A stretch of 64,000 nucleotides of DNA. It comes from Stutzerimonas nosocomialis. Lineage in GTDB: Bacteria; Pseudomonadota; Gammaproteobacteria; Pseudomonadales; Pseudomonadaceae. The position numbers and the translations under genes are program-made. Numbering within the stretch: position 1 is the stretch's first letter; each line of letters opens with the position of its first letter. This document shows, one piece after another, positions 39,861 through 48,166 of this stretch. The stretch covers positions 186,001 to 250,000 of the forward strand of contig NZ_QLAE01000001.1 of the NCBI RefSeq assembly GCF_005876855.1, given 5' to 3'. Below the pieces are notes generated by a model. That model was not told where the DNA came from, searched no databases, and saw only the letters and a list, made by a program, of their open reading frames with translations.

Positions 39861-39993
39861 GCTCTACTCCTGATTCGTGGTTATGATGCCCACAGGCCAA
39901 GCCTGGCTATAGAAGGGCGGGAGGGCAGTCGCAGCGGCGCCGGCCATAGGATGACCTAACCGGCGCAGCGCGCCGCAGACTCGGGAGAGCTTC

Positions 39994-40965
39994 ATGCAGA
40001 ACCTGTTTCCAGAAATCAAACCCTACGCCCGGCACGAGCTGCCGGTCGGTGATGGTCATGTGCTTTATCTGGATGAAAGCGGCACTCCCGACGGCCTGCC
40101 GGTGCTCTTTATACACGGTGGCCCGGGTGCCGGCTGCGATGGGTTGAGCAGACGCTTCTTCGATCCCACGCTGTACCGCATCGTCACCTTCGATCAGCGC
40201 GGCAGCGGTCGCTCGACGCCCCACGCCAGCCTCGAGAACAACACCACCGGACACCTGATCGCCGATATCGAGCGCATCCGTGAATTTCTCGGCATCGACG
40301 GCTGGGTGCTGTTCGGCGGCTCCTGGGGCTCGACGCTGGCGCTGGCCTATGCCCAGGCGCATCCGGAGCGGGTGCAGGCGCTGATCCTGCGCGGCATCTT
40401 TCTCTGCCGTCCGCAGGATCTGCACTGGTTCTACCAGGAGGGCGCGAGCCGGCTGTTCCCCGATTACTGGGAAGACTTCCTCGCGCCGATTCCCCTGGAG
40501 GAACGTGGCGACCTGATGCAGGCGTTCTACCGGCGCCTGACCGGCAACGACCAGATCGCCCAGATGCATGCCGCCAAGGCCTGGTCCTGCTGGGAGGGTC
40601 GGACCGCCACGCTGCGTCCCAACCACCAAGTGGTGGAGCGTTTCACCGATGCCCACCGGGCCCTTTCGCTGGCGCGTATCGAGTGCCATTACTTCGTCAA
40701 CCAGGCGTTTCTCGAGCCTGACCAGCTGCTGCGCGACATGCCGAAGATCGCCCACCTGCCGGGGATCATCGTGCATGGCCGCTATGACCTGATCTGCCCG
40801 CTGGACAATGCCTGGGCGCTGCACAAGGCCTGGCCCAACAGCAAGCTGCATATCATCCGCGAAGCCGGTCACTCGGCATCCGAACCCTGCATCACCGATG
40901 CACTGGTGCGCGCCGCGGCGGACATCGCCCACCGGCTGCTCGACCTGCCGCCCGCGGACGCCTGA
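39994..40965 (+). CDS. pip: proline iminopeptidase
   Basis: The 323-residue alpha/beta hydrolase (peptidase S33) removes N-terminal proline. Visible features are the oxyanion HGGPGAG, the nucleophile elbow [14 protein letters not shown], the [13 protein letters not shown] loop and the C-terminal catalytic His in EAGHSASEP. Its stop overlaps the start of dtd (TGATG). The pip-dtd pair is conserved in Pseudomonas. Confidence 0.95.
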   Translation: MQNLFPEIKPYARHELPVGDGHVLYLDESGTPDGLPVLFIHGGPGAGCDGLSRRFFDPTLYRIVTFDQRGSGRSTPHASLENNTTGHLIADIERIREFLGIDGWVLFGGSWGSTLALAYAQAHPERVQALILRGIFLCRPQDLHWFYQEGASRLFPDYWEDFLAPIPLEERGDLMQAFYRRLTGNDQIAQMHAAKAWSCWEGRTATLRPNHQVVERFTDAHRALSLARIECHYFVNQAFLEPDQLLRDMPKIAHLPGIIVHGRYDLICPLDNAWALHKAWPNSKLHIIREAGHSASEPCITDALVRAAADIAHRLLDLPPADA

Positions 40966-41402
40966 TGAAAGGCCTGCTGCAACGGGTCCGCCAGGCGCGG
41001 GTGGAGGTCGCGGGCGAGGTGGTCGGCTCGATCGACCAGGGCCTGCTGGTCCTGATCGGCGTGGAGCGGGGCGATGATCCGGCGCGAGCCGACAAGCTGT
41101 TGCACCGGTTGCTCAACTACCGCGTCTTCAGCGACGAGGCGGGCAGGATGAATCGCTCGCTCAGGGACGTCGAGGGCGGGCTGTTACTGGTGTCCCAGTT
41201 CACCCTGGCGGCCGATACCCGCAGCGGCATGCGCCCGAGCTTTTCCTCCGCCGCGCCGCCGGACGAGGGCGAGCGCCTGTACGACTACCTGCTCGAGCGG
41301 GCACGCGCCAGCCACCCGCAGGTGGCCTGCGGGCGTTTCGGCGCCGACATGCAGGTCCATCTCGTCAACGACGGGCCGGTGACCCTTCTGCTGGAAACCT
41401 GA
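40965..41402 (+). CDS. dtd: D-aminoacyl-tRNA deacylase
   Basis: Dtd removes D-amino acids, and glycine from mischarged tRNA-Ala. The 145-residue protein has the two active-site motifs SQFTLAAD and [10 protein letters not shown]. It starts within the stop of pip. Confidence 0.96.
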   Translation: MKGLLQRVRQARVEVAGEVVGSIDQGLLVLIGVERGDDPARADKLLHRLLNYRVFSDEAGRMNRSLRDVEGGLLLVSQFTLAADTRSGMRPSFSSAAPPDEGERLYDYLLERARASHPQVACGRFGADMQVHLVNDGPVTLLLET

Positions 41403-41405
41403 GGC

Positions 41406-41753
41406 TCAGAGCAGCAACCCGACCCGTTGCCGCTTCGGCAGGCGGGCCACCACCAGCTGGTGCGAGCGCGTCAGCAGGTCCTTCAGCTCCGCCGCAGCGA
41501 CGACGCCGGGACGGTCCAGGCTGACCCAGCGGGCCCGCGCGAGATAGGGCGCCGGACGAAAGCCGGGGCGATCGCAGAAGCCGAGAAAATGGTCGTCGTC
41601 GACCTTGAACGCCAGCGCGCCAGCGCCGGACAGGTGCAGGGTGGCGAACATCTTGCGCTCGCCCACCGAGAAGACATGCACGCCGCCCCATTGCACGCGC
41701 TTGTGCGTGCCGGGCAGCTGCAGGCAGAAACGTTCGATGTCGTCGATGCTCAT
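41406..41753 (-). CDS. MmcQ/YjbR-family DNA-binding-like protein
   Basis: The 115-residue protein has the MmcQ/YjbR fold pattern: an N-terminal helix (DIERFCLQLPGTH), then VFSVGERKMFATLHL, FKVDDDHFLGFCDRPGFRPAPYL and the C-terminal LKDLLTRSHQLVVARLPK. Members have a CyaY-like fold, and the biological role is unclear. It converges on dtd. Confidence 0.85.
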   Translation of the reverse strand: MSIDDIERFCLQLPGTHKRVQWGGVHVFSVGERKMFATLHLSGAGALAFKVDDDHFLGFCDRPGFRPAPYLARARWVSLDRPGVVAAAELKDLLTRSHQLVVARLPKRQRVGLLL

Positions 41754-41814
41754 CGCTGTATTTCCGTAGCCCTGAGAGCCGGCAGTCTAGCCGCTTCGCG
41801 ACGCCGTTTGCCGC

Positions 41815-42243
41815 TCAGCGGCGCGACGGTTCGAGGCCCTTGTCGTGCAGCCAGGTGATGGCGTATTCGCGCAGTTGGGTGGCCTGGTAGTGCAGCCAGC
41901 GTTCGCGGATACGCGGGAAGTCTTCCAGCTTGAAATCGAAGGTGCGCAGCGGCCGGCGCCCGGACAGTGCATCGCTCAGCACGGCGTGGGCCACGTGCGC
42001 GTCCGGATCGTGGATGGTGAAGAGGAAGGCCTCGCGCATCGCCAGCGACTGGGCCAGGTCCAGGCGCTCGATGTGCAGGTAACGGTCGTGCTGGACGTCG
42101 TACTTCTCCTCGGCTCCGGGCGCGGGGTCGCCGGGGAACACCGCGCGAATCTCCCCGGTTTCCTGGTCGAGGTAGTACTCGGCGGCGTCGCGGCTGTCGA
42201 GCGCGTATTCGAGGCGGTCGAGATCGATGGTCAGGGGGCGCAT
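41815..42243 (-). CDS. UPF0158 family protein
   Basis: The 142-residue protein begins MRPLTIDLDRLEYALDSRD and follows UPF0158, an uncharacterised cytosolic family with a YYLDQETGEI pattern and a C-terminal aromatic helix (RERWLHYQATQLREYAITWL). A longer form from 42273 would add ten residues (MLNPFFRKAL). That extension is the translated 21-base repeat described at 42253, so I prefer 42243. Confidence 0.75.
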   Translation of the reverse strand: MRPLTIDLDRLEYALDSRDAAEYYLDQETGEIRAVFPGDPAPGAEEKYDVQHDRYLHIERLDLAQSLAMREAFLFTIHDPDAHVAHAVLSDALSGRRPLRTFDFKLEDFPRIRERWLHYQATQLREYAITWLHDKGLEPSRR

Positions 42244-42252
42244 GAGAGCCTT

Positions 42253-42273
42253 TCGAAAAAAGGGGTTCAGCAT
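42253..42273 (-). repeat. 21-base leader element, copy 1 (upstream of the UPF0158 gene)
   Basis: This sequence matches the one at 42561-42581 at 19 of 21 positions. On the minus strand it begins ATGCTGAACCC and ends in a T-run and CGA. It lies nine bases upstream of the UPF0158 start. Confidence 0.6.
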
Positions 42274-42323
42274 TTCTGACCCTGGCGTCCCGAAGGGGTG
42301 CGCGACGTTCATCGGGCCGTGGT

Positions 42324-42542
42324 TCAGGCCCGCTCGACGGACTCCTGGGTGGTCCGGCTTGGCTGGGTGGTTTGCTCCAGCTGTGGTGACGGCGCCTCGC
42401 CGCCGGCCATGGTGCGGCGGAAGCCGCCCACCGCTTCGCCCAGGTCGCTGCCCAGGCTGCGCAGGCGCCGGCTGCCGAAGAGCATGAGGACGATGAGCAG
42501 GATGATGACCAGTTGCCAGATGCTGATACCGCCGAAGCCCAT
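42324..42542 (-). CDS. second TatA-like translocase subunit
   Basis: The 72-residue protein begins [28 protein letters not shown], a TatA transmembrane helix followed by the amphipathic helix [14 protein letters not shown]. The C-terminal tail ([12 protein letters not shown]) differs from the housekeeping TatA at 58680. It lies back to back with gspK and near two Tat-signal proteins (phoX and the SoxB-like gene), so it may tune Tat export of those substrates. No tatB or tatC is adjacent, and it must use the main TatBC. Confidence 0.9.
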   Translation of the reverse strand: MGFGGISIWQLVIILLIVLMLFGSRRLRSLGSDLGEAVGGFRRTMAGGEAPSPQLEQTTQPSRTTQESVERA

Positions 42543-42560
42543 GAGGTGTCTCCCTGTCTG

Positions 42561-42581
42561 TCGAAAAAATGGGTTCGGCAT
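42561..42581 (-). repeat. 21-base leader element, copy 2 (upstream of the second tatA)
   Basis: This is the second copy of the element at 42253. On the minus strand it begins ATGCCGAACCC and lies 18 bases upstream of the tatA paralogue start. Confidence 0.6.
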
Positions 42582-42678
42582 AGCCTGCCGCACGGGTGTG
42601 ACCGGGCGATGACGCCGAGGCCGGCCTGCCACGCTTCTGCAACCTTGCCCGCGTTTACTAGGGCGCCAGGATTGGTGG

Positions 42679-43698
42679 ATGGCAGTGATGAATTACGGGC
42701 GGCAGCGGGGCGTGGCCCTGCTCATGGTGTTGATGGCGCTGGCGATGCTGGCGGGCGGGCTGACCTGGCTGGTCCAGCAGGGCCGTGAGGAGATCGAGCG
42801 CACGCGGCAACTGCAGACGCGGATCCAGGCACGGGCGGTCGACACCGCGGCGCGGGCCTTCGCCGTGCAGGCGATGCGCGATCCGGCCTGGCGCGAGAGC
42901 CCCCTGTTCTGGCAGGCACTGCGCGGCATGCCGCTGCCGTACCGTTTCGAGGGCGGCCAGGCGCGCCTGCTGCTGCGCGACCTGCGTACCTGCTTCAACC
43001 TCAATGCGCTGGTTGGCGAGGATCAGGCCCGTGCACGGCGGCAACTGGCCCATCTGCTCGGCGGCGGACGGCCCTCGTTCGACGACGACCGCCTGATCGA
43101 TGGGCTGATCGACTGGATGGACGCCGATCACCAGGCGCAGGTGCTGGGCGCGGAAACCGACCAGTATCTGCGCCTGCCCCGGCCGCGGGTGGCCGCGAAC
43201 CAGCCACTGCGCGACACCAGCGAGCTGAACCTGCTGCTGCCGGCCGAACCGCAGCGCTACCTGCGCCACCCCCAGCTGTGCGCGCTGCCGGAAAACACAG
43301 GCTGGCGGCTCAACGTCAACGCGCTGACCCTGGAGCAATTGCCGCTTCTGGACGCGCTGTACGAGGGCGGACTGCCGCGCAGCCTGCTGACCCGCCTGAT
43401 CAGTGCGCGCCCCGCCGGCGGCTACCGTGACGCCGATGACCTGCGCCGCCATCTGGGCGCGCTGGACGAGGCGACCTTCGAGCGCCTGAGCGAAGGCCTG
43501 CTGCTGAACAGCGACCACTTCCTGTTGGGCATCGAGATACGGCTGGACGAGGCGGACTACCGAACCCTGCACCAGGTCGAGGTGCGCGGGGTCTCGCGCT
43601 GGCACAGTCGGGTGCCGGCGCAGCAGGTGCTCTTTCGCAGCCGCCAGCCCGCGCCGTTCTGGACCGCGCAGACGCCGGCCCGCCTCCTGGTGCCCTGA
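42679..43698 (+). CDS. gspK: type II secretion minor pseudopilin GspK
   Basis: GspK caps the pseudopilus tip with GspI and GspJ. The 339-residue protein has a prepilin leader cleaved after RQRG, then the hydrophobic stretch [16 protein letters not shown]. It lacks Glu at position +5, as GspK proteins characteristically do. The large periplasmic domain includes LIDWMDADH and RDTSELNLL, typical of the family. It is 4 kb upstream of gspC instead of between gspJ and gspL, and phoX is in between on the other strand. Confidence 0.92.
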   Translation: MAVMNYGRQRGVALLMVLMALAMLAGGLTWLVQQGREEIERTRQLQTRIQARAVDTAARAFAVQAMRDPAWRESPLFWQALRGMPLPYRFEGGQARLLLRDLRTCFNLNALVGEDQARARRQLAHLLGGGRPSFDDDRLIDGLIDWMDADHQAQVLGAETDQYLRLPRPRVAANQPLRDTSELNLLLPAEPQRYLRHPQLCALPENTGWRLNVNALTLEQLPLLDALYEGGLPRSLLTRLISARPAGGYRDADDLRRHLGALDEATFERLSEGLLLNSDHFLLGIEIRLDEADYRTLHQVEVRGVSRWHSRVPAQQVLFRSRQPAPFWTAQTPARLLVP

Positions 43699-43821
43699 GC
43701 CGAGCGTCGCTTGGGGGCCGGCAGGCCGAAGCACGCTTCGTTCGATCAGCGAATACGCAGCGAAGGGCGCCTTGCCGGGGCAGCCGGGTAGGCGTGCGGC
43801 TGCCGTTACGGAGAGGCGAAT

Positions 43822-43853
43822 AAAAAAGGCCGGCACCGTTTCCGGTGCCGGCC
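43822..43853 (-). terminator. Rho-independent terminator of phoX
   Basis: The stem GGCCGGCACCG/CGGTGCCGGCC with a four-base loop is followed on the minus strand by TTTTTT. It probably also stops the gspK transcript from the other side. Confidence 0.88.
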
Positions 43854-43871
43854 TTGTTCAGGCAGGAGGGA

Positions 43872-45923
43872 TCAGACGCCGATCGGGCCGCCGTCCACCT
43901 TCTGGATCACTACCGTCGAGGCGCGCGGGCGAACCGTGACGCCGGCCGGCGTCGCTTCGGTCGCATCGTCGCTGTACGGCCAGTTACCCGGATGCTGGAT
44001 GTTGACGAACATCGAGGTGTAGTCCGGGGTGTAGGCGATGCCGGTCACTTCGCTGCCATTGGGGCCGATGAAGAAGCGGCGCAGCTCGCTCTGGTTGTCG
44101 GCCGTCACCGGCACCTGGTTGCCCTGGGCGTCGACGAGGTTGGTCGGGATTACCGCCAGCATCTGGTCGTTGGTCTGGCTGGCCACGGCGTTGCCGCTGT
44201 TGTCGGTCTGGATCCAGAGGATGCCGCGGTTATCGAAGATCATGCCGTCCGGGCTGGCGAACTGGTTCAGGTCGGTCAGGCCCGAGCGGTTGGTGGAGGG
44301 GGCGGCGGTCGCCTCGGAACCGAAGACGAAGATGTCCCAGGTGAAGTTGAGCTGATCGTCGGCGTCGTGCCAGCGGATGATGTGGCCGTTGACGTTGTTC
44401 GTACGCGGGTTGGCTGCGTTCGGCGTGGTGCGCGATGAGTTGTTGGTCAGGGTCAGGTAGATGTCGCCGTTGAGCGGGTTGACCGTGGTCCATTCCGGGC
44501 GGTCCATCGGCGTGGCGCCAAGGGCGTCGGCCGCACCGCGGGTGTTGAGGATGATGTCGTCGATATCGCCGAACAGCGTGCCCAGGGTCTGCCCGTTGGT
44601 GGCGACGCTGGCGACCGTCAGCGGCAGCCAGACACCGGTGCCGTTGTCGTCGAAGCGCGCCACGTAGAGGGTGCCCTGGTCCATGTACTTGGCACCGGTG
44701 GCCAGGCGATCGCTCGGGTTGGCATCGGCCGGGTCCCAGAGGGCGGTGGAGACGAACTTGTAGACGTACTCGTTCTGAGCGTCGTCGCCGCTGTAGAACA
44801 CCACCGGCTTGCCGGCTTCCAGCAGGCCCGGCCAGCAGCCTTCGTGACGGAAGCGGCCCAGCGCGGTGCGCTTCACGGCGCGGGTGTTGGCATTGTACGG
44901 ATCGATCTCGACGATGTAGCCGTAGGTGCTCGCCTCGTTGCGGTAATCCTGGGTGAAGTCGGCCCCGGTCGGGGTGATGTTGAAACGGGCGAATTCGTCG
45001 TCGACCTCGCTCGGATCGCCCGCGGCGGTTTCCCAGGCGTACTGGCTGGTACCGCTGTTGCGGATGCCGATGCGCGCCTGGTCGGCGGGCAGGGGCTGCT
45101 GCGTGTTGACGAAGACGTTCGGCCAGTTCTCCTCGCAGGTCAGATAGGTGCCCCAAGGGGTGTAGCCGTTGCCGCAGTTGTTGTTGGTGCCGCGGGTCTC
45201 GGTGCCGTTGGGCGAGAAGGGCGTACGCACGTGGTCGGTGCCCCGCATCGGCCCGGACAGGTCCATCACGCTGGCGGTGGTGAAGCGACGGTTCAGCGGG
45301 TCGTTCTCGACCACCTGCCAGTTGCCGTTGATCTTGGTGATACGCACCACGGCCACGCCATGGGCGTTGATGTCCTTGCGCACTTCCTCTACCGGACGAA
45401 CGCCGCCGACCCGGGTCGGGCCGTTGGGGTGCAGCACGTTTTCGATGTACTCGTGGTTCATCACCAGCAGCCCGTCGTCCGAGCTGCCGTTGATGGGGAA
45501 GAAGTGCATGCCGTCGTGGTTCATGCCCATCGCGTTGGCCTGGTCGACCGAAGTGTTGGTGCCGTCGTCCTTCCAGGGAGCGGCGTTGCTGTTGATCGGC
45601 TGGCCCCAGGGCGCCAGGACACTCGCGGTATAGCCGGCGGCGACGACGCAGGCATCGGTGCGCGAAACAGGAATCGAGTCGAAGCTCAGGGCCAGCGGCT
45701 GTGCCGGGGTGTTCGGGTTGCCCGGGTTCGGGTTGTTCCGGCGCGAACTGCTGCCGCCGCTGTCGAAGCAACCGGTCAGGCCGGTGCCCGCGATCATGGC
45801 GATCGCAGCGCCCAGGCCGCCACGCAGAACGGTACGGCGGGAAAGGTAGGACTCGAGTACCGAGTCCATCGGCCGGTTGTCGCTGGGGTTGGCATTCACG
45901 TTGGTGCCAGTATGACGGCTCAT
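43872..45923 (-). CDS. phoX: PhoX-family alkaline phosphatase, Tat lipoprotein
   Basis: PhoX (DUF839) is a calcium/iron-dependent alkaline phosphatase that releases phosphate from organic esters. The 683-residue protein has a Tat motif SRRTVLRG at about 28-35, a hydrophobic stretch and then a lipobox (LTGC), followed by a Ser/Asn/Pro-rich linker. Family regions include GMNHDGMHFFP, LVMNHEYIEN and CGNGYTPWGTYLTCEENW. The start at 45923 has a good AAGGAGC site. The gene faces gspK and is divergent from the SoxB-like gene and the gspC-N operon. Phosphate control is likely (see 46053). Confidence 0.93.
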   Translation of the reverse strand: MSRHTGTNVNANPSDNRPMDSVLESYLSRRTVLRGGLGAAIAMIAGTGLTGCFDSGGSSSRRNNPNPGNPNTPAQPLALSFDSIPVSRTDACVVAAGYTASVLAPWGQPINSNAAPWKDDGTNTSVDQANAMGMNHDGMHFFPINGSSDDGLLVMNHEYIENVLHPNGPTRVGGVRPVEEVRKDINAHGVAVVRITKINGNWQVVENDPLNRRFTTASVMDLSGPMRGTDHVRTPFSPNGTETRGTNNNCGNGYTPWGTYLTCEENWPNVFVNTQQPLPADQARIGIRNSGTSQYAWETAAGDPSEVDDEFARFNITPTGADFTQDYRNEASTYGYIVEIDPYNANTRAVKRTALGRFRHEGCWPGLLEAGKPVVFYSGDDAQNEYVYKFVSTALWDPADANPSDRLATGAKYMDQGTLYVARFDDNGTGVWLPLTVASVATNGQTLGTLFGDIDDIILNTRGAADALGATPMDRPEWTTVNPLNGDIYLTLTNNSSRTTPNAANPRTNNVNGHIIRWHDADDQLNFTWDIFVFGSEATAAPSTNRSGLTDLNQFASPDGMIFDNRGILWIQTDNSGNAVASQTNDQMLAVIPTNLVDAQGNQVPVTADNQSELRRFFIGPNGSEVTGIAYTPDYTSMFVNIQHPGNWPYSDDATEATPAGVTVRPRASTVVIQKVDGGPIGV

Positions 45924-46052
45924 GCTTACAGCTCCTTGGCTTAGGTGTTGGCGAGCCAGGACTGTAGGTAGCGAATGTGATAATTCTTTTATAGTTATAT
46001 GAAGATATGTTCTAAAAAGAACTGCTTCTCCTGACAGACGGCCGATGGCTGT

Positions 46053-46070
46053 CTGACATGTCCCTGTCAT
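46053..46070 (+). promoter_or_regulatory. PhoB box in the phoX / SoxB-like intergenic region
   Basis: CTGACATGTCCCTGTCAT matches the consensus CTGTCAT-N4-CTGTCAT at 13 of 14 defined positions. A third, poor repeat follows in phase at 46075 (CTGCCGC). It ends 48 bases before the ATG of the SoxB-like gene and lies 130 bases from the phoX start, so it may serve both directions. Confidence 0.75.
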
Positions 46071-46118
46071 CTGACTGCCGCAATATCCCCACGCATTCGA
46101 GTTGTGGGTGACAGATTG

Positions 46119-47744
46119 ATGACAAGGTTGGCGCGCCGCGAGGCGCTGGCGTGGTTGATGGCGGGGGCCTCGCTGCCCTGGCTGGGGGGCTGCGCCAGCA
46201 GCGCGCGATCGGCCAGTGGCCGGGGCCCTTTCGAGCTTCTCTACTACGCCGATACCCTGGATGCACGCCAGCCGGGTTTGCCGGTGGTGCCGCGCACCCG
46301 GCTGGGCGCCGCCTCGCGTATCGGCCAGGCGCCGTGGCTGACCGGCCCGAGCGCCCGCGCCGCCTTCCCCGATGCCCCCCAGTTCGGACCCTTGCTCGAT
46401 GCCGCGTTGCCAGCGTCGGAAATCGGCGGTTACGCGACGCTCGGCGCCCTGCTCGAACATTTGCGCCGCGAAGCCGGCGTCGACAATTGCCTGGTGCTGG
46501 AGAACGGCCAGTGCTGGAACGGCAGCGGGCTGGCCATGCTGACCCAAGGGGCGTCGGGCCTCCAGGGCAGTGAACTGCTCGGCGCCGAGGTGCGGGTCAG
46601 CAGCGACGAGCGTGTGCTCTGGCCGGAGCAGGCCGCCGGGCTGTACCGCCAGTGGGGCCGCCCGGTGCTTGGCGCCGGGCTGCAGAGCCCGGGCGTTCAG
46701 CCGCTGGCGCGCTTTCGACGCGCAGGCGTCGAGATCGCCGTGGTCGGTCTGCCGGACCCCTATGCCGCGGACCAGGCCGGCACCCTGGCGCAATGGTTCG
46801 ACGCCCTTCAGCCGAGCCTCGACGAGGCCCGCCGGCAGGCCGACCTGGTGATCGCCCTGGCTGACGTTGGCACCGGCCCCGGCCTGTGGCTGGCCGAGCG
46901 GCTGGAACAGGTGGACCTGGTGCTCGCGGCCCGCGGGCAGGACCTCTGGCCGCGCCCGATCGAGGTCCGTCAGGCGTCGGGCCGCCGCGTGCCGCTGGTG
47001 GTGGCCGGCAGCCGCGGCTGCGGCGCCTTTCGCATTCGCTGCCTGCCGGGCGACACGGGCTGGCGCTTCGAGGCGAGCTTCCATCCGGCCTATGCCGGCA
47101 GCCTGGATGCCGCCGGCCGCGAGACCCAGGCCCGCTTGTCGCGCGAGCTCGCTGTCCAGCGTGCGGCCCATGCCGGCTGGCTCGACCAGCCGCTGGCACG
47201 GGCGCCCGAACCGCTCTGGCGGCGGGACGTGCGCGGTGGCAGCTGGGACCGCCTCATTCACCAGGCCCTCGCCGAGGGCTACGACGGCGGCGTGCTGCTG
47301 CCGGGCCTGCGCTATGACGTGCCGCTGCGCCAGGGCCAGGTCATCACCCGCGAACACCTGCTGTGCCTGACCGGCAGCCACCCGGCGCCGGTGCGCGAGG
47401 TGGCGGCGGGTTCGCTGGGGCGGGTTCTGGAGAACGCCGCCGAACAGCTGTTCGGCGACCTGGCCATTCTCGACAACAGCCAAGACCTGCCGCGCCTGTT
47501 CGGCCAGTCCTGGCAGGTCGCCTACAGCCCGAGCGGGCAGCGCGTCCAGGCGCCCGCCGCGCCGGCGCGGCTGCGTACCTTCGGCCTCGGTCCGCAGGCG
47601 GGCGGTCAACCGCTCTGGCAGATGCTGGAAGCCTACCTGCGCGAGCAGCCGGGCGACTGGCGACTGCCGGCGCTGGCCGTGCCGCAGTTGCGCTACCTGC
47701 AGGGCCATCCCGGTTGGCATCCGGCACCGGGGGAGACGGCATGA
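46119..47744 (+). CDS. SoxB/5'-nucleotidase-like Tat lipoprotein lacking metal ligands
   Basis: The 541-residue protein has a twin-arginine signal (LARREALAWLMAGASLP) ending in a lipobox (LGGC). The rest aligns by eye with the SoxB/UshA metallophosphatase family, but the metal-site motifs are altered. DTH is DTL (YYADTLDA), GGD is NGQ (VLENGQCWNGSG), the GNHE/GHWE site is SSDE, the TH site is AD (IALADVG) and GHTH is ARGQ. It is probably a non-catalytic binding protein or has a new activity. It is the first gene of the gspC-N operon (ATGA overlap), behind a PhoB box. A GTG at 46104 is an alternative start. Confidence 0.75.
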   Translation: MTRLARREALAWLMAGASLPWLGGCASSARSASGRGPFELLYYADTLDARQPGLPVVPRTRLGAASRIGQAPWLTGPSARAAFPDAPQFGPLLDAALPASEIGGYATLGALLEHLRREAGVDNCLVLENGQCWNGSGLAMLTQGASGLQGSELLGAEVRVSSDERVLWPEQAAGLYRQWGRPVLGAGLQSPGVQPLARFRRAGVEIAVVGLPDPYAADQAGTLAQWFDALQPSLDEARRQADLVIALADVGTGPGLWLAERLEQVDLVLAARGQDLWPRPIEVRQASGRRVPLVVAGSRGCGAFRIRCLPGDTGWRFEASFHPAYAGSLDAAGRETQARLSRELAVQRAAHAGWLDQPLARAPEPLWRRDVRGGSWDRLIHQALAEGYDGGVLLPGLRYDVPLRQGQVITREHLLCLTGSHPAPVREVAAGSLGRVLENAAEQLFGDLAILDNSQDLPRLFGQSWQVAYSPSGQRVQAPAAPARLRTFGLGPQAGGQPLWQMLEAYLREQPGDWRLPALAVPQLRYLQGHPGWHPAPGETA

Positions 47745-48166
47745 CCGGCGTCCTGCAGCTGGGGCTGGCCACGCTCGCCGCGTGGCTGGCCGCCCAGTGC
47801 CTGCTGACGCTCTGGCACGGGCCGGCACCCCTGCCGCTGACGGCCCCGGCCCGCACGGTGCCGCCGCTGGATCTTCTGACCGAGCACTGGACACCCCGCA
47901 CCGCGCCGGTCAGCGACGAGATTCCCGTGACCGGCCTGCCGCTGACCTGGGTGGGCGGGCTGAAGGCCGAGCCGCTGCAGGCCACCGTGGTCGTACTCGG
48001 TTACCGCGAGCAGCAGCACACCCTGACCGAGGGCCAGTCGCTGGCACCCGGCATCGTGCTGCGCCGCATCGACGAGCGCGGCCTGATCTTCGAACACAAC
48101 GGCCGGCTGGAGCGTCTGCCCTGGCCCGCCGAGCGCCCCCTGCAAGGACTCAAACGCCATGGTTAG
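47741..48166 (+). CDS. gspC: type II secretion inner-membrane protein GspC
   Basis: GspC links the inner-membrane platform to the secretin. The 141-residue protein has one N-terminal transmembrane helix (LQLGLATLAAWLAAQCLLTLW), a Pro-rich linker and a homology-region domain (ITVTGLPLTW-like strand, LGYREQQHTLTEGQSLAPG). It ends without a PDZ or coiled-coil domain, which makes it a short GspC. It overlaps both neighbours. Confidence 0.85.
   Translation: MTGVLQLGLATLAAWLAAQCLLTLWHGPAPLPLTAPARTVPPLDLLTEHWTPRTAPVSDEIPVTGLPLTWVGGLKAEPLQATVVVLGYREQQHTLTEGQSLAPGIVLRRIDERGLIFEHNGRLERLPWPAERPLQGLKRHG

Noticed and set aside
45924-47894. A very long open frame continues upstream of phoX on the minus strand, giving an apparent protein of about 1340 residues.
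   Set aside because: The extension is the antisense of the SoxB-like gene and gspC. The Tat signal and a good ribosome binding site place the phoX start at 45923.
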